This document shows, in pieces, positions 13,656-20,588 of a stretch of 33,646 nucleotides of DNA. The stretch is taken from assembly GCA_036274645.1 (NCBI GenBank), contig DASUFH010000080.1:1-33646 (forward strand). Direction: 5' to 3'. Every line of letters begins with the position of its first letter. Position 1 is the first letter of the stretch. Origin of the DNA: DASUFH01 sp036274645 (GTDB lineage: Bacteria; Acidobacteriota; Terriglobia; 20CM-2-55-15). A model generated the notes under the pieces. It saw only the letters and a program-made list of their open reading frames with translations, did no database searches and was not told the origin of the DNA. The translations under genes and the position numbers were made by a program.

Positions 13656-13964
13656 TGCAGTCCTTGTGTTTGGGGGCGCCCAATAATACTCCGAGCGGCG
13701 CCGGAGAAGAGAAGAAATTAACGCTGATTCGCGTCATGGACAATTCGAGTTTCCGGCTTGCCGTTCGTGCTACCGATTGGCGTTCTGAGGAGTTCATGCC
13801 TGTAAAGAACGCCCAATAAACTTACGGGAAGAGGCTCAGGTCCAAAGCGCGGAGCACCTCCCAAAATTCAAATCGACGTTCTTCTCCTTCTTCGAGCAGT
13901 TTGATCGCCCCCGCAATCTGTTCGTCACTGGCACGTGGGCTCTCTGGCGACAAACTGCAGGAGG
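13656..13964. other. intergenic stretch upstream of the three-gene operon
   Basis: It should hold the operon promoter: TATTAT on the minus strand (about 13682-13687) is a possible -10, but no good -35 is seen. An imperfect inverted repeat (ATTGGCGTTCT near 13775 with AGAACGCCCAAT ending near 13817) is present. The minus-strand frame ending at about 13822 reads SDEQIAGAIKLLEEGEERRF before its stop, which looks protein-like but cannot be assigned and has no clean start. Confidence 0.35.
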
Positions 13965-14115
13965 TCAGTCTTCGCCCTGCCAGACATGAATCGCCATTCG
14001 CTGGCTGTCGATGTCTTCGACCTTCAACGGGGAAAAGCTCGGTTCGCTCGCCGCAATGCCCGTCGCATCGAGCGTCGTGAGAATGACGCGGGCGATCGGG
14101 CATAGGGATTTGACT
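13965..14115 (-). pseudogene. tyrosine recombinase (XerC/IS91-integrase type) fragment
   Basis: A minus-strand stretch of about 46 codons ending in TGA (13965-13967) reads PIARVILTTLDATGIAASE and continues KVEDIDSQRMAIHVWQGED. This matches the box I region of phage/XerC-type tyrosine recombinases, whose pattern is L-x-T-G-R-x-SE-x4-L-x3-DID followed by a strand and a GK/KDR loop. The box I arginine position (TGIAAS) has lost its Arg, and neither the remaining catalytic boxes nor a start codon is present, so the fragment cannot be active. It sits about 170 nt from the intact tRNA-fMet, where an integrase would be expected for an element inserted in that gene. Confidence 0.6.
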
Positions 14116-14253
14116 CGACGCGAAAGTTGAAAGCCCAACCCCTTTGCGGCAGTTCAACGAGTCACGGGCGTTAGTGGGCAGTTGGGGGCAGCAATTTTCC
14201 GCTCGCCGGTGATCAGTTTAGGAAAATCGCGGAATGGAGTTTCCTAACCAAAT

Positions 14254-14280
14254 GAAAAAGGGCCGCTTGGAAGCGGCCCT
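14254..14280 (-). terminator. tRNA-fMet intrinsic terminator
   Basis: On the minus strand a 10-bp stem (AGGGCCGCTT / AAGCGGCCCT) is followed by TTTTTC. It begins 2 nt after the 3' end of the tRNA. The stem sequence differs from those of the two partial copies, but position and downstream AT-rich tract correspond. Confidence 0.8.
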
Positions 14281-14282
14281 GA

Positions 14283-14354
<72 letters not shown>

Positions 14355-14366
14355 GTGAATCCAATA

Positions 14367-14395
14367 ACTATACGGACTGGATTGGAAACCGTCAA
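14367..14395 (-). promoter_or_regulatory. sigma70-type promoter of tRNA-fMet
   Basis: On the minus strand TTGACG (14390-14395) and TATAGT (14367-14372) are 17 bp apart. The tRNA begins 12 nt after the -10 box, as expected for a short 5' leader. Confidence 0.8.
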
Positions 14396-14403
14396 TGGGG
14401 CGT

Positions 14404-15948
14404 TCAGCGCAACGGGGCCCAGGGAGATTGTCCAACGGCGGAGACGAACTTGTGGAGGGCGCGTTCGAATGGCGAGTCCTGGACGATCATTGTTTGATGT
14501 TCCGGGTAGTCGGACCACAGCGCGGGCGCGATGATGTGCGGGCGGTAGCGGTAGAGTTCGAGCATTTCGTTGAGCAGGTCGTTGACGTCGCTTGTCGGCG
14601 GCATATCGGGGGTGGAGAGAACCGCGGGGTTGTATTCGAGAATGGCCCAGGAACTTCCGGCGCGCGTGACGAATTCATAGAGGGCCGGTGTGGCGGTTTT
14701 CGAGTACGTCTTGCCGTTATAGATATTGAAGGTCGTGACGCCGGTCGATCCCAGCGATCCGATGAACGCGGTTTCGGTTGGGCTCGCGGAGCTCTTGAGG
14801 CGGGCGATGTCCCGGGCGCCGAACAGGAATTCGGCTGGAATCTGATGCGAGAAGAATCGATCCGGCGGGATTGAGAGTCCTCCGGCGCCTTCGGGTGCCG
14901 TGATCCATGCGGCGAAGTCTTTTTCCCAGCTGGCAATGGCGTCTTTGCGGAAATCCATCCACGCCTGCCAGAACGCGCTCCTGGGATCTTCCATCCGCGG
15001 CGCGTCGAATCCGCCGTTGATGAGGTAACGGCCCGAACGAGGCAGCTTCTGATCGAAACGGATGTACTCCTCGAACGGGATCGGGCCGCTCGCGTCGAAG
15101 TACTTCAGCTTCCAGGTCTTGAACGACTGTTTGAAATCCTTGTTGAGCGTGCGCCTGTCGTGATTGTCGTCGGAACCGGGGCTGAGGTCGCCGCGATAAC
15201 GAGTGTCGCGCAGCCAGTCGCGAAACTCTTCGATCATGAATGGACTGTAATCGGCGAGAAGGTCCGGCGCCCAGGCCGCCTGTTGCAGTTCAACTTCACC
15301 GTCCCCGCTGACGGACAGCAGCGTTTCCGGGTTCTCCCGCATGCGCATGGCGAGACGCCGTCCGATGATGCGGATGCCTTCCTCCGCGCGTCGGCGCAGC
15401 AGCAGCGCGCGCCGGGACGGCGTGGCCCAGATGGAGTCCGGTGGCGCCACAGCGCCGCGAAGGTCGTCCGGGGCCGCGATGGAGCCGTCTGCGAACCATT
15501 CGACGTTTCGCACGTCTTCGAGAGCCGCCCTGGCCCGCAGTTTGTTGGCGCCGTGAAAGAAGCCGGACATGACGCTGATGTGGACCGGGAGACCGTTCTT
15601 GCGCGCGCGATCGACAATGGTGTCGATGTCGGCGAGCGCGTCGCGCATGTCTGCTTCGGTGAGGGGGCGGTTCAAATCGGCATCCGCAAACTGCGGGTTC
15701 AGAAAGACCGAAAATCCCACCTTCACGTATGGCGCCTGGCCGATGCGTTCACGCAGGATCGTGGCCTGTTCGGCAAACTGGTCGTCGCTATGTTGGAGAT
15801 AACGAACGTAGAGCGGCGCGATGAACAGGGAATTGTCGAACGTGGCGGGCGGCGCCTGAAACGGCGCCTGAAGTGGCGCCGGAAACGTCGCCTGAACCGT
15901 CCAGGACGCGATCACTGCAGCGATCAGGACGGCGCGCGCGCAATTCAT
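14404..15948 (-). CDS. exported TIM-barrel-like protein, possible glycoside hydrolase
   Basis: 514 residues with a signal peptide (about 1-20, ending near VQATFPAP) followed by a short PLQAPFQAPP linker. The rest shows the beta-alpha alternation of glycoside hydrolase TIM barrels: LFIAPLYVRYLQ, then PYVKVGFSVFL, LPVHISVMSGFFHGANK, LLSVSGDGEVELQ, YSPFMIEEFRDWLR, and AILEYNPAVL near the C-terminus. Phrases such as SGDGEVE and YSPFMIEEFRDWL recall GH42-like and related barrels, where acidic residues at strand ends are catalytic, but I cannot name the family. The GH25-like gene ends 11 nt upstream on the same strand, so the two are likely co-transcribed. Residue 514 (R) lies just before the tRNA promoter. 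Confidence 0.75.
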   Translation of the reverse strand: MNCARAVLIAAVIASWTVQATFPAPLQAPFQAPPATFDNSLFIAPLYVRYLQHSDDQFAEQATILRERIGQAPYVKVGFSVFLNPQFADADLNRPLTEADMRDALADIDTIVDRARKNGLPVHISVMSGFFHGANKLRARAALEDVRNVEWFADGSIAAPDDLRGAVAPPDSIWATPSRRALLLRRRAEEGIRIIGRRLAMRMRENPETLLSVSGDGEVELQQAAWAPDLLADYSPFMIEEFRDWLRDTRYRGDLSPGSDDNHDRRTLNKDFKQSFKTWKLKYFDASGPIPFEEYIRFDQKLPRSGRYLINGGFDAPRMEDPRSAFWQAWMDFRKDAIASWEKDFAAWITAPEGAGGLSIPPDRFFSHQIPAEFLFGARDIARLKSSASPTETAFIGSLGSTGVTTFNIYNGKTYSKTATPALYEFVTRAGSSWAILEYNPAVLSTPDMPPTSDVNDLLNEMLELYRYRPHIIAPALWSDYPEHQTMIVQDSPFERALHKFVSAVGQSPWAPLR

Positions 15949-15959
15949 GGGTGAGGTCT

Positions 15960-16823
15960 TTAACGATCCTGGGAGAACAAGGACCAGTCGAAGACATTGA
16001 GGTCGAGCGTTCGCCCCTTCGCCAGGCCGAACACATTCGCGTCGAGACTGTATTGGCGGCCCCTGCGCTCAGTCCATGCGCCGTGAGGCGAGAAGTTTCC
16101 CAGTTCGGGCGAGCCGTTCTGAACGTCCCATAGCGGAATCGGGCGCATGGGATCGTTGATGGTGTTATGCAGGTCGCGGCAGTCGTTGTCTTTCGAGTCG
16201 GACGCGCAGCCGGTGATGTCGGCCCAGTGTCCGTCGGCGTTACGGGTGTAGATGACGGGGAGGTGACCGCGTTCGCGCGCGGCGGTGATCGCGTCCGTTA
16301 TGGACTGGCGGCGGCGAGCCCGCGCGGCGGCGGTCGCGGCCGGCGCCTCGTTGAGAAACCATTCGACATCGATCGCAATGAAAGAGACGTTGGCGGCTTC
16401 CTCTCCCAGGGCTGCGATGCCCTGTTCCAGTTGCCAGCGGCCTCCGGGCTTTTCCTGTGCGACCAGCTTTCCGGCGCATCGGCCTCCCGCGTCTCGCTGC
16501 GGGTCGGCAAAAGTCGGGCAGACCTTGTCGTCGTAGTTCAGCAGGACGTAGGCGGCAGTTTTCATTCCGGCGATCATTCGCGCGCCGGCCAACTGGGAAG
16601 AGGCGAATTCGTTCCGGCTGCGTCCGCCCCAGGCCTGGACGATGACGAATTCCTGGCCGGCCTGTTTCATGCGGAGCCAGACGTCCCGGGAGATCGGGCC
16701 GGTATAGAAATCGACGTCCACGCCCTGAACAGCCGGGCGATCCTCGGCGGCCTGCAGGGAAAGGCCCGAGATACTGAGAACCGCGGCGAGCAGAGTTTTT
16801 AACAGGGCGGTGTGGCGACGCAT
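15960..16823 (-). CDS. exported GH25/DUF1906-like glycoside hydrolase-type protein
   Basis: 287 residues with a signal peptide (residues 1-26, ending LSLQAAE). The mature part begins VQGVDVDFYTGPIS, then VWLRMKQAGQEFVIVQAWGG. This is the opening of lysozyme-like GH25 or related glycoside hydrolase-like (DUF1906) barrels: G-x-D-V on strand 1 and an F-V-I-x-Q/K strand 2. The strand FIAIDVEWFLNEAP carries the acidic Asp/Glu pair at the position of the GH25 catalytic DxE. HLPVIYTRNADGHW and PIPLWDVQNGSP match later strands. It has five cysteines, so disulfides are possible in the mature protein. A muralytic or polysaccharide-cleaving role is inferred. It is the first gene of a two-gene unit with the TIM-barrel gene downstream. 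Confidence 0.72.
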   Translation of the reverse strand: MRRHTALLKTLLAAVLSISGLSLQAAEDRPAVQGVDVDFYTGPISRDVWLRMKQAGQEFVIVQAWGGRSRNEFASSQLAGARMIAGMKTAAYVLLNYDDKVCPTFADPQRDAGGRCAGKLVAQEKPGGRWQLEQGIAALGEEAANVSFIAIDVEWFLNEAPAATAAARARRRQSITDAITAARERGHLPVIYTRNADGHWADITGCASDSKDNDCRDLHNTINDPMRPIPLWDVQNGSPELGNFSPHGAWTERRGRQYSLDANVFGLAKGRTLDLNVFDWSLFSQDR

Positions 16824-16983
16824 GGATTCTCACATCGTACGGTTGATGGCGGGGCCCGGGCAAGAGTGGGCTTTGGTGGCTTGCCTTACCCGGATGCTTC
16901 ATTTTCTGCGTCGCCCGTTCAGGTTTGCGTCTTGCCGGAGAGAGAGCAGGACCGTTTGCCGCTGCCGGGCATATGATGAAGAC

Positions 16984-17619
16984 ATGCTCTTCAGAAATCG
17001 GTGGGATGCGGGAGTCCAACTGGGCGAAGCCCTGTCACGCTATCGCGGTCAGGATGTGGTGGTCTATGCGTTGCCGCGGGGAGGCGTGGTTGTCGGAGTG
17101 GAGGTTGCGCGCCTGCTCGACGCGCCGCTCGATTTGATCATTGCGCGCAAGGTCGGTCATCCGGCTCAGCCCGAATATGCCATCGGGGCGGTGGACGCGG
17201 ACGGTCATCGGGTGATCAACGAAAGCGAAGCAGGCGCCGTCGATCCGCAGTGGTTCGATCGCGAGGTTGACGCCGAGCGCCGCGAAGCGGAACGGCGGCG
17301 CGATCTGTATCTCGGTGGACGGCGGCCCATTCCGGCGACGGGCCGGGTCGCCATCATCGTCGACGATGGGCTGGCTACCGGATTGACCATGCAGGTGGCG
17401 ATCAAGCGTGTTCGCGCGGAAAAGCCCCGTCGTCTGGTGGTGGCGGTCCCGGTCGCGCCGGCGGAGTCCGTTGCCACGCTGGAATCGCAGGCGGATGAGG
17501 TGGTCGCGCTCTATACCCCGGATCCGTTTTTCGCGATCGGACGCTTCTACGATGACTTTCAGCAGGTCAGCGACGCCGAGGTCGTTGGCCTGTTGAACGT
17601 GCGCCCGTCTAGGTCTTGA
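16984..17619 (+). CDS. phosphoribosyltransferase-family protein
   Basis: 211 residues from the ATG at 16984 (MLFRNRWDAGVQLGEAL), which is the normal start of this family; the upstream frame to 16810 is unlike coding sequence. The type I PRTase fold is evident: YALPRGGVVVGVEVARLL (29-46, the PPi-loop area), LIIARKVGHP (51-60) and the PRPP-binding signature VAIIVDDGLATG (122-133), followed by strand LVVAVPVAP. This subgroup of predicted phosphoribosyltransferases usually occurs alone or fused to a dienelactone-hydrolase-like domain; here it is alone. The substrate is unknown. Its 3' end overlaps that of the convergent lptFG gene by 11 nt. Confidence 0.87.
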   Translation: MLFRNRWDAGVQLGEALSRYRGQDVVVYALPRGGVVVGVEVARLLDAPLDLIIARKVGHPAQPEYAIGAVDADGHRVINESEAGAVDPQWFDREVDAERREAERRRDLYLGGRRPIPATGRVAIIVDDGLATGLTMQVAIKRVRAEKPRRLVVAVPVAPAESVATLESQADEVVALYTPDPFFAIGRFYDDFQQVSDAEVVGLLNVRPSRS

Positions 17620-19903
17620 GACGCAGCATCAGCCACAGGCCGCCGCAGCCGAATATCAGGTTGGGGAACCATGCCGCCACCATGGGCGAAAGCGTGTCGA
17701 CGTCGCCCAGCTTGTTGAACAACTCGAAGGTGGCCCAGTAGAGGATGCCGAGCGCAAGGGATATGCCGATGCCGTGGAACGCGCCCTTCTTTCCGGTGGC
17801 GAATGAAAAGGGGATGCCAATCAGCGTCATGATGAACGTGGCCAGAGGAAACGAAAGCTTCCGGTAAAGATCCACGCGAATCCGCCGGACGTCGAAGCCG
17901 CTCTGATTCAGGTCTTCCACCACTTTCTTCAGTTCCTGGTAGGTCATCTGCTGGGCGGTCCGCACTTCCTTCTTGAAGTAGTCGGGCGTGTCGAGTCCGG
18001 TGAACGTCATGGAGTTAAACGGTTCGTAGCTGAGTTTCCCGTCGGGTCCGCGGCGGCGAATCCACCCTTCATTCAGGTTCCAGGCGGAACGGTTCCACTG
18101 GCCGCTCTTTGCGTAGATCCACTCGCGCAGGTCGAACGTGTTCGGCTCGAATTCGTAAAGGGTGACTCCGCCGAACAGGTCCTGGTCGGGATCGAAATAG
18201 TTGTAGTGGTACATGCGGTCGCCGGCGCCCATCATCCATTTGCGCTGGGGATCGCGATAGGTCTGGGGGGCCCGGCCCTTGATCTGATCGCGGTATTCGT
18301 CCTGCCGCTGGTTGGAATAGGGCAGAAGGAAATCCTGCATTGCATACACGGCGCCGGAAAGAATCAGTCCCATGGCGATGAGCGGCAGTGAGAGCCGGTA
18401 CAGGCTGATGGCGCCCGCCTTCACCGCGAGAATTTCGTTCGTCTTGGTCAGTGTGCCCAGGGCCACGAGGATTCCCAGGAGCATGGCCAGCGGCGCCATG
18501 AGATAGAGGATGTAGGGGATCAGCCAGGCAAAATATTTCACCACCACGCCGACGCCCACCTTGTTGCTGATGATGTCGGGCAGCAGGTTGAAGAGTGTGA
18601 CGACGATGTAGAGCGAGATAAACGCCGCCAGCACGAGGCCGTAGTAAAACCAGAATCCGCGAAGGACGTAGGCGTCGAGGAGCCGGAAGATCTTGGAGTG
18701 GCCGCCTCGAGCCGTGGCGGCGCGCTGTTTCGGCAGGGTCCGGTCTTTCTTCCGGAACGAGATCAGCCGCGTGGCCCGGCTGGTCAGGTCGGCCAGCCAG
18801 ATCAGGAACCGGTTCTCACGGCTCTGGTCGGAACGGGCCAGCAGGATCAGGCCAAACGCGGCAAACACGATGTTCGGCGCCCAGGCGGCGAGCGCCGGAG
18901 GCAGATTGGGATTGCCGGTCCCGGCAATGACGGCCAGGTAGTAGGCCAGCATCAGGATCAGGCTGAGAACCAGGCCGACGGACTTGCTGCCGCGCGCCGT
19001 CGAAACGCCCAGCGGCAGGCCGATCAGGGCAAAAGCCAGGCTGGCGCAGGGGATGGCGAGCCGCCGGTGAAATTCGCTCTGAAAACTCGTCCGTTCCTCC
19101 GGGGGTGTTTCGGACGCCCGCATGCGGTTCCACAGCTGGCGGGTCGGCGTCTCGCTGGTTGTGGGATGGGTCACCGCGTTGATCGTTTCCATGTCGATCG
19201 TGACGGTTGTCCGGTCGAACGTGTAGTAATCGAGCGTCTGGTTGGATGACCGTGGTTCGCCGAGCAGCGTGATGCCGTTGTTCAGCGTGAGCTGATATCG
19301 GCGTCCGTTTTCATCCCGCGCCAGTGCTCCGGATTCGGCGAGCCAGACTTTGGGATTGTCCGGATCGGAGACATTGGCCAGCATGATGCCCTTCCAGGTC
19401 CAGGGGCCCGGCGCGTCCTGGACGTAGAGCTTGTAATCCTTCAGCCGTTCGTTGAATACGCGCGGGGTGAGCTGGATCGAAACCTGCTTCATGGCCAGCT
19501 CCTGCGAGAGCTGCCGCAGGCGCGCGCCGCTCTGGGGCGCAACCCAGACGGAAAGGCCGATGCCGGCCAGCGTCGAAAGCAGGGCGAGTCCCAGCACCGG
19601 GCGAAGAATCCGGCGCATCGACACGCCCGCGGCCCGTAACGCGACGACCTCGTGATCCGACGACATGCGCCCGAAGCCGGTCAGGATGCCGACGAGCGTT
19701 GACATCGGGATCGTGATCATCAGCGCATTGGGCAACAGCGCCAGCGCCAGCTGCCATACTTCGCGGGCGCTGGCGGACTGCAGGACCACGATTTCGAGGA
19801 ATCGTCCCATGTCCCGCGCGAACATGACGAACGTCAGCGCGGAGAGCGCAATCAGGGTCGGCGTCGCGATTTCCCGGAAGAGATAGCGGTCGAGTCTCGA
19901 CAT
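17609..19903 (-). CDS. LptF-LptG fusion, LPS export permease
   Basis: 764 residues, twice the usual length of a YjgP/YjgQ permease (about 360-390). Residues 1-365 form one full copy: N-terminal helices from MSRLDRYLFREI, a periplasmic beta-jellyroll at about 135-275, and C-terminal helices starting with FHRRLAIPCASLAFALIGLP (278-297). A basic linker follows (about 380-403). Residues 404-764 form the second copy (LLDAYVLRGFWFYYGLVLAA, a second periplasmic domain, and LYRKLSFPLATFIMTLIGIP). In Proteobacteria LptF and LptG are separate proteins that pair with the LptB ATPase and pass lipopolysaccharide to LptC-A-D; here the heterodimer is one chain. No other lpt gene is in the window. The ATG at 19903 gives a short N-terminus typical of the family. 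Confidence 0.93.
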   Translation of the reverse strand: MSRLDRYLFREIATPTLIALSALTFVMFARDMGRFLEIVVLQSASAREVWQLALALLPNALMITIPMSTLVGILTGFGRMSSDHEVVALRAAGVSMRRILRPVLGLALLSTLAGIGLSVWVAPQSGARLRQLSQELAMKQVSIQLTPRVFNERLKDYKLYVQDAPGPWTWKGIMLANVSDPDNPKVWLAESGALARDENGRRYQLTLNNGITLLGEPRSSNQTLDYYTFDRTTVTIDMETINAVTHPTTSETPTRQLWNRMRASETPPEERTSFQSEFHRRLAIPCASLAFALIGLPLGVSTARGSKSVGLVLSLILMLAYYLAVIAGTGNPNLPPALAAWAPNIVFAAFGLILLARSDQSRENRFLIWLADLTSRATRLISFRKKDRTLPKQRAATARGGHSKIFRLLDAYVLRGFWFYYGLVLAAFISLYIVVTLFNLLPDIISNKVGVGVVVKYFAWLIPYILYLMAPLAMLLGILVALGTLTKTNEILAVKAGAISLYRLSLPLIAMGLILSGAVYAMQDFLLPYSNQRQDEYRDQIKGRAPQTYRDPQRKWMMGAGDRMYHYNYFDPDQDLFGGVTLYEFEPNTFDLREWIYAKSGQWNRSAWNLNEGWIRRRGPDGKLSYEPFNSMTFTGLDTPDYFKKEVRTAQQMTYQELKKVVEDLNQSGFDVRRIRVDLYRKLSFPLATFIMTLIGIPFSFATGKKGAFHGIGISLALGILYWATFELFNKLGDVDTLSPMVAAWFPNLIFGCGGLWLMLRLKT

Positions 19904-19992
19904 CGGAACGAGGATACAAGATTGCCCGGCGGATGCAACCGCCGCGGTGTCAAAAGGCCGGGATCTCGCCTATTAAACGAGTGTTAAAGCGG

Positions 19993-20021
19993 TTGCGTTA
20001 GCGGGAAGCGCCGCCTATACT
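19993..20021 (+). promoter_or_regulatory. sigma70-type promoter of the rimP-nusA-infB operon
   Basis: TTGCGT (19993-19998) and TATACT (20016-20021) are separated by exactly 17 bp. Transcription would start at about 20028 and run into the hairpin at 20044-20066 before reaching rimP. Confidence 0.72.
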
Positions 20022-20043
20022 TTCGTTCGTCGAGGTTTTTGGA

Positions 20044-20066
20044 GTGGGCGTTCCGCCCACTTTTTT
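20044..20066 (+). terminator. leader hairpin with T-run before rimP (attenuator-like)
   Basis: A 7-bp stem (GTGGGCG / CGCCCAC, TTC loop) followed by six T lies between the promoter and the rimP start codon, which is only 6 nt beyond. No gene precedes it on this strand, so it is not an ordinary gene-end terminator. A similar hairpin is common in front of rimP in other bacteria, which supports a leader function such as attenuation or NusA-dependent feedback; the mechanism here is inference. Confidence 0.7.
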
Positions 20067-20072
20067 GTTGTT

Positions 20073-20564
20073 ATGAGCATGGGAGTGGACCGGCGCAGGA
20101 TTGAACAGGTCGTCGCGAACGTGGTGGAAAGCCAGGGTTATGAGTTCGTGGAGATGGAGTTCAGAGGCGCCGGGAAGAACGCCCTGCTGCGGGTTTTTAT
20201 CGACAGGCCAGACGGTATATCGCACGAGGATTGCGAACGGGTCAGCGAGCAGCTTGGGACGGTTCTCGACGTCGAGGACCTGATTCCTTATTCCTACACC
20301 CTGGAAATTTCGTCGCCCGGTCTGGAACGTAAGTTGGTCAAGCCGGACGACTACAACCGCTTCGCCGGAAAACTGGCCAAAATCCAGACCCGGCTGGCCC
20401 TTCAACACCAGAAGGTTTTTCGAGGGAGGCTGAGGGGATTCGAGGACGGAAAGGTCCGGCTGGAAACGGCTCCGGACACCGTGCTGGAAATTCCTCTGGA
20501 TGTTATCGCCGAGTCCCGTCTGGAAGTCGACTGGGCGGAAGAAATGGCGCGGCCGAAGGCTTAG
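20073..20564 (+). CDS. rimP: ribosome maturation factor RimP
   Basis: 163 residues. RimP helps assemble the 30S subunit. The N-terminal domain shows RRRIEQVVANVVESQGYEFV, then LLRVFIDRPDGISHEDCERV, with the conserved DxPxGI-x3-DC element and then LIPYSYTLEISSPGLERKL. The C-terminal Sm-like barrel follows (AKIQTRLALQHQKVFRGRLR, then VRLETAPDTVLEIPLDVI). Length is normal for the family. Start at 20073 or the in-frame ATG at 20079 cannot be decided, since neither has a Shine-Dalgarno; the leader hairpin and T-run lie immediately upstream. The gene is first in the rimP-nusA-infB operon, 24 nt before nusA. Confidence 0.96.
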   Translation: MSMGVDRRRIEQVVANVVESQGYEFVEMEFRGAGKNALLRVFIDRPDGISHEDCERVSEQLGTVLDVEDLIPYSYTLEISSPGLERKLVKPDDYNRFAGKLAKIQTRLALQHQKVFRGRLRGFEDGKVRLETAPDTVLEIPLDVIAESRLEVDWAEEMARPKA

Positions 20565-20588
20565 CGCCGGAGAAAGTGCGAGGAACGG

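Noticed and set aside
13822..14157. 111-codon minus-strand open frame as an intact gene.
   Set aside because: Its first half is the recombinase remnant read in the wrong frame; only the last 40 residues look protein-like, and there is no start codon specific to them.
20044..20066. Hairpin before rimP as the terminator of an upstream gene.
   Set aside because: The upstream lptFG gene is on the opposite strand and reads away, and a good promoter precedes the hairpin, so a leader role fits better.
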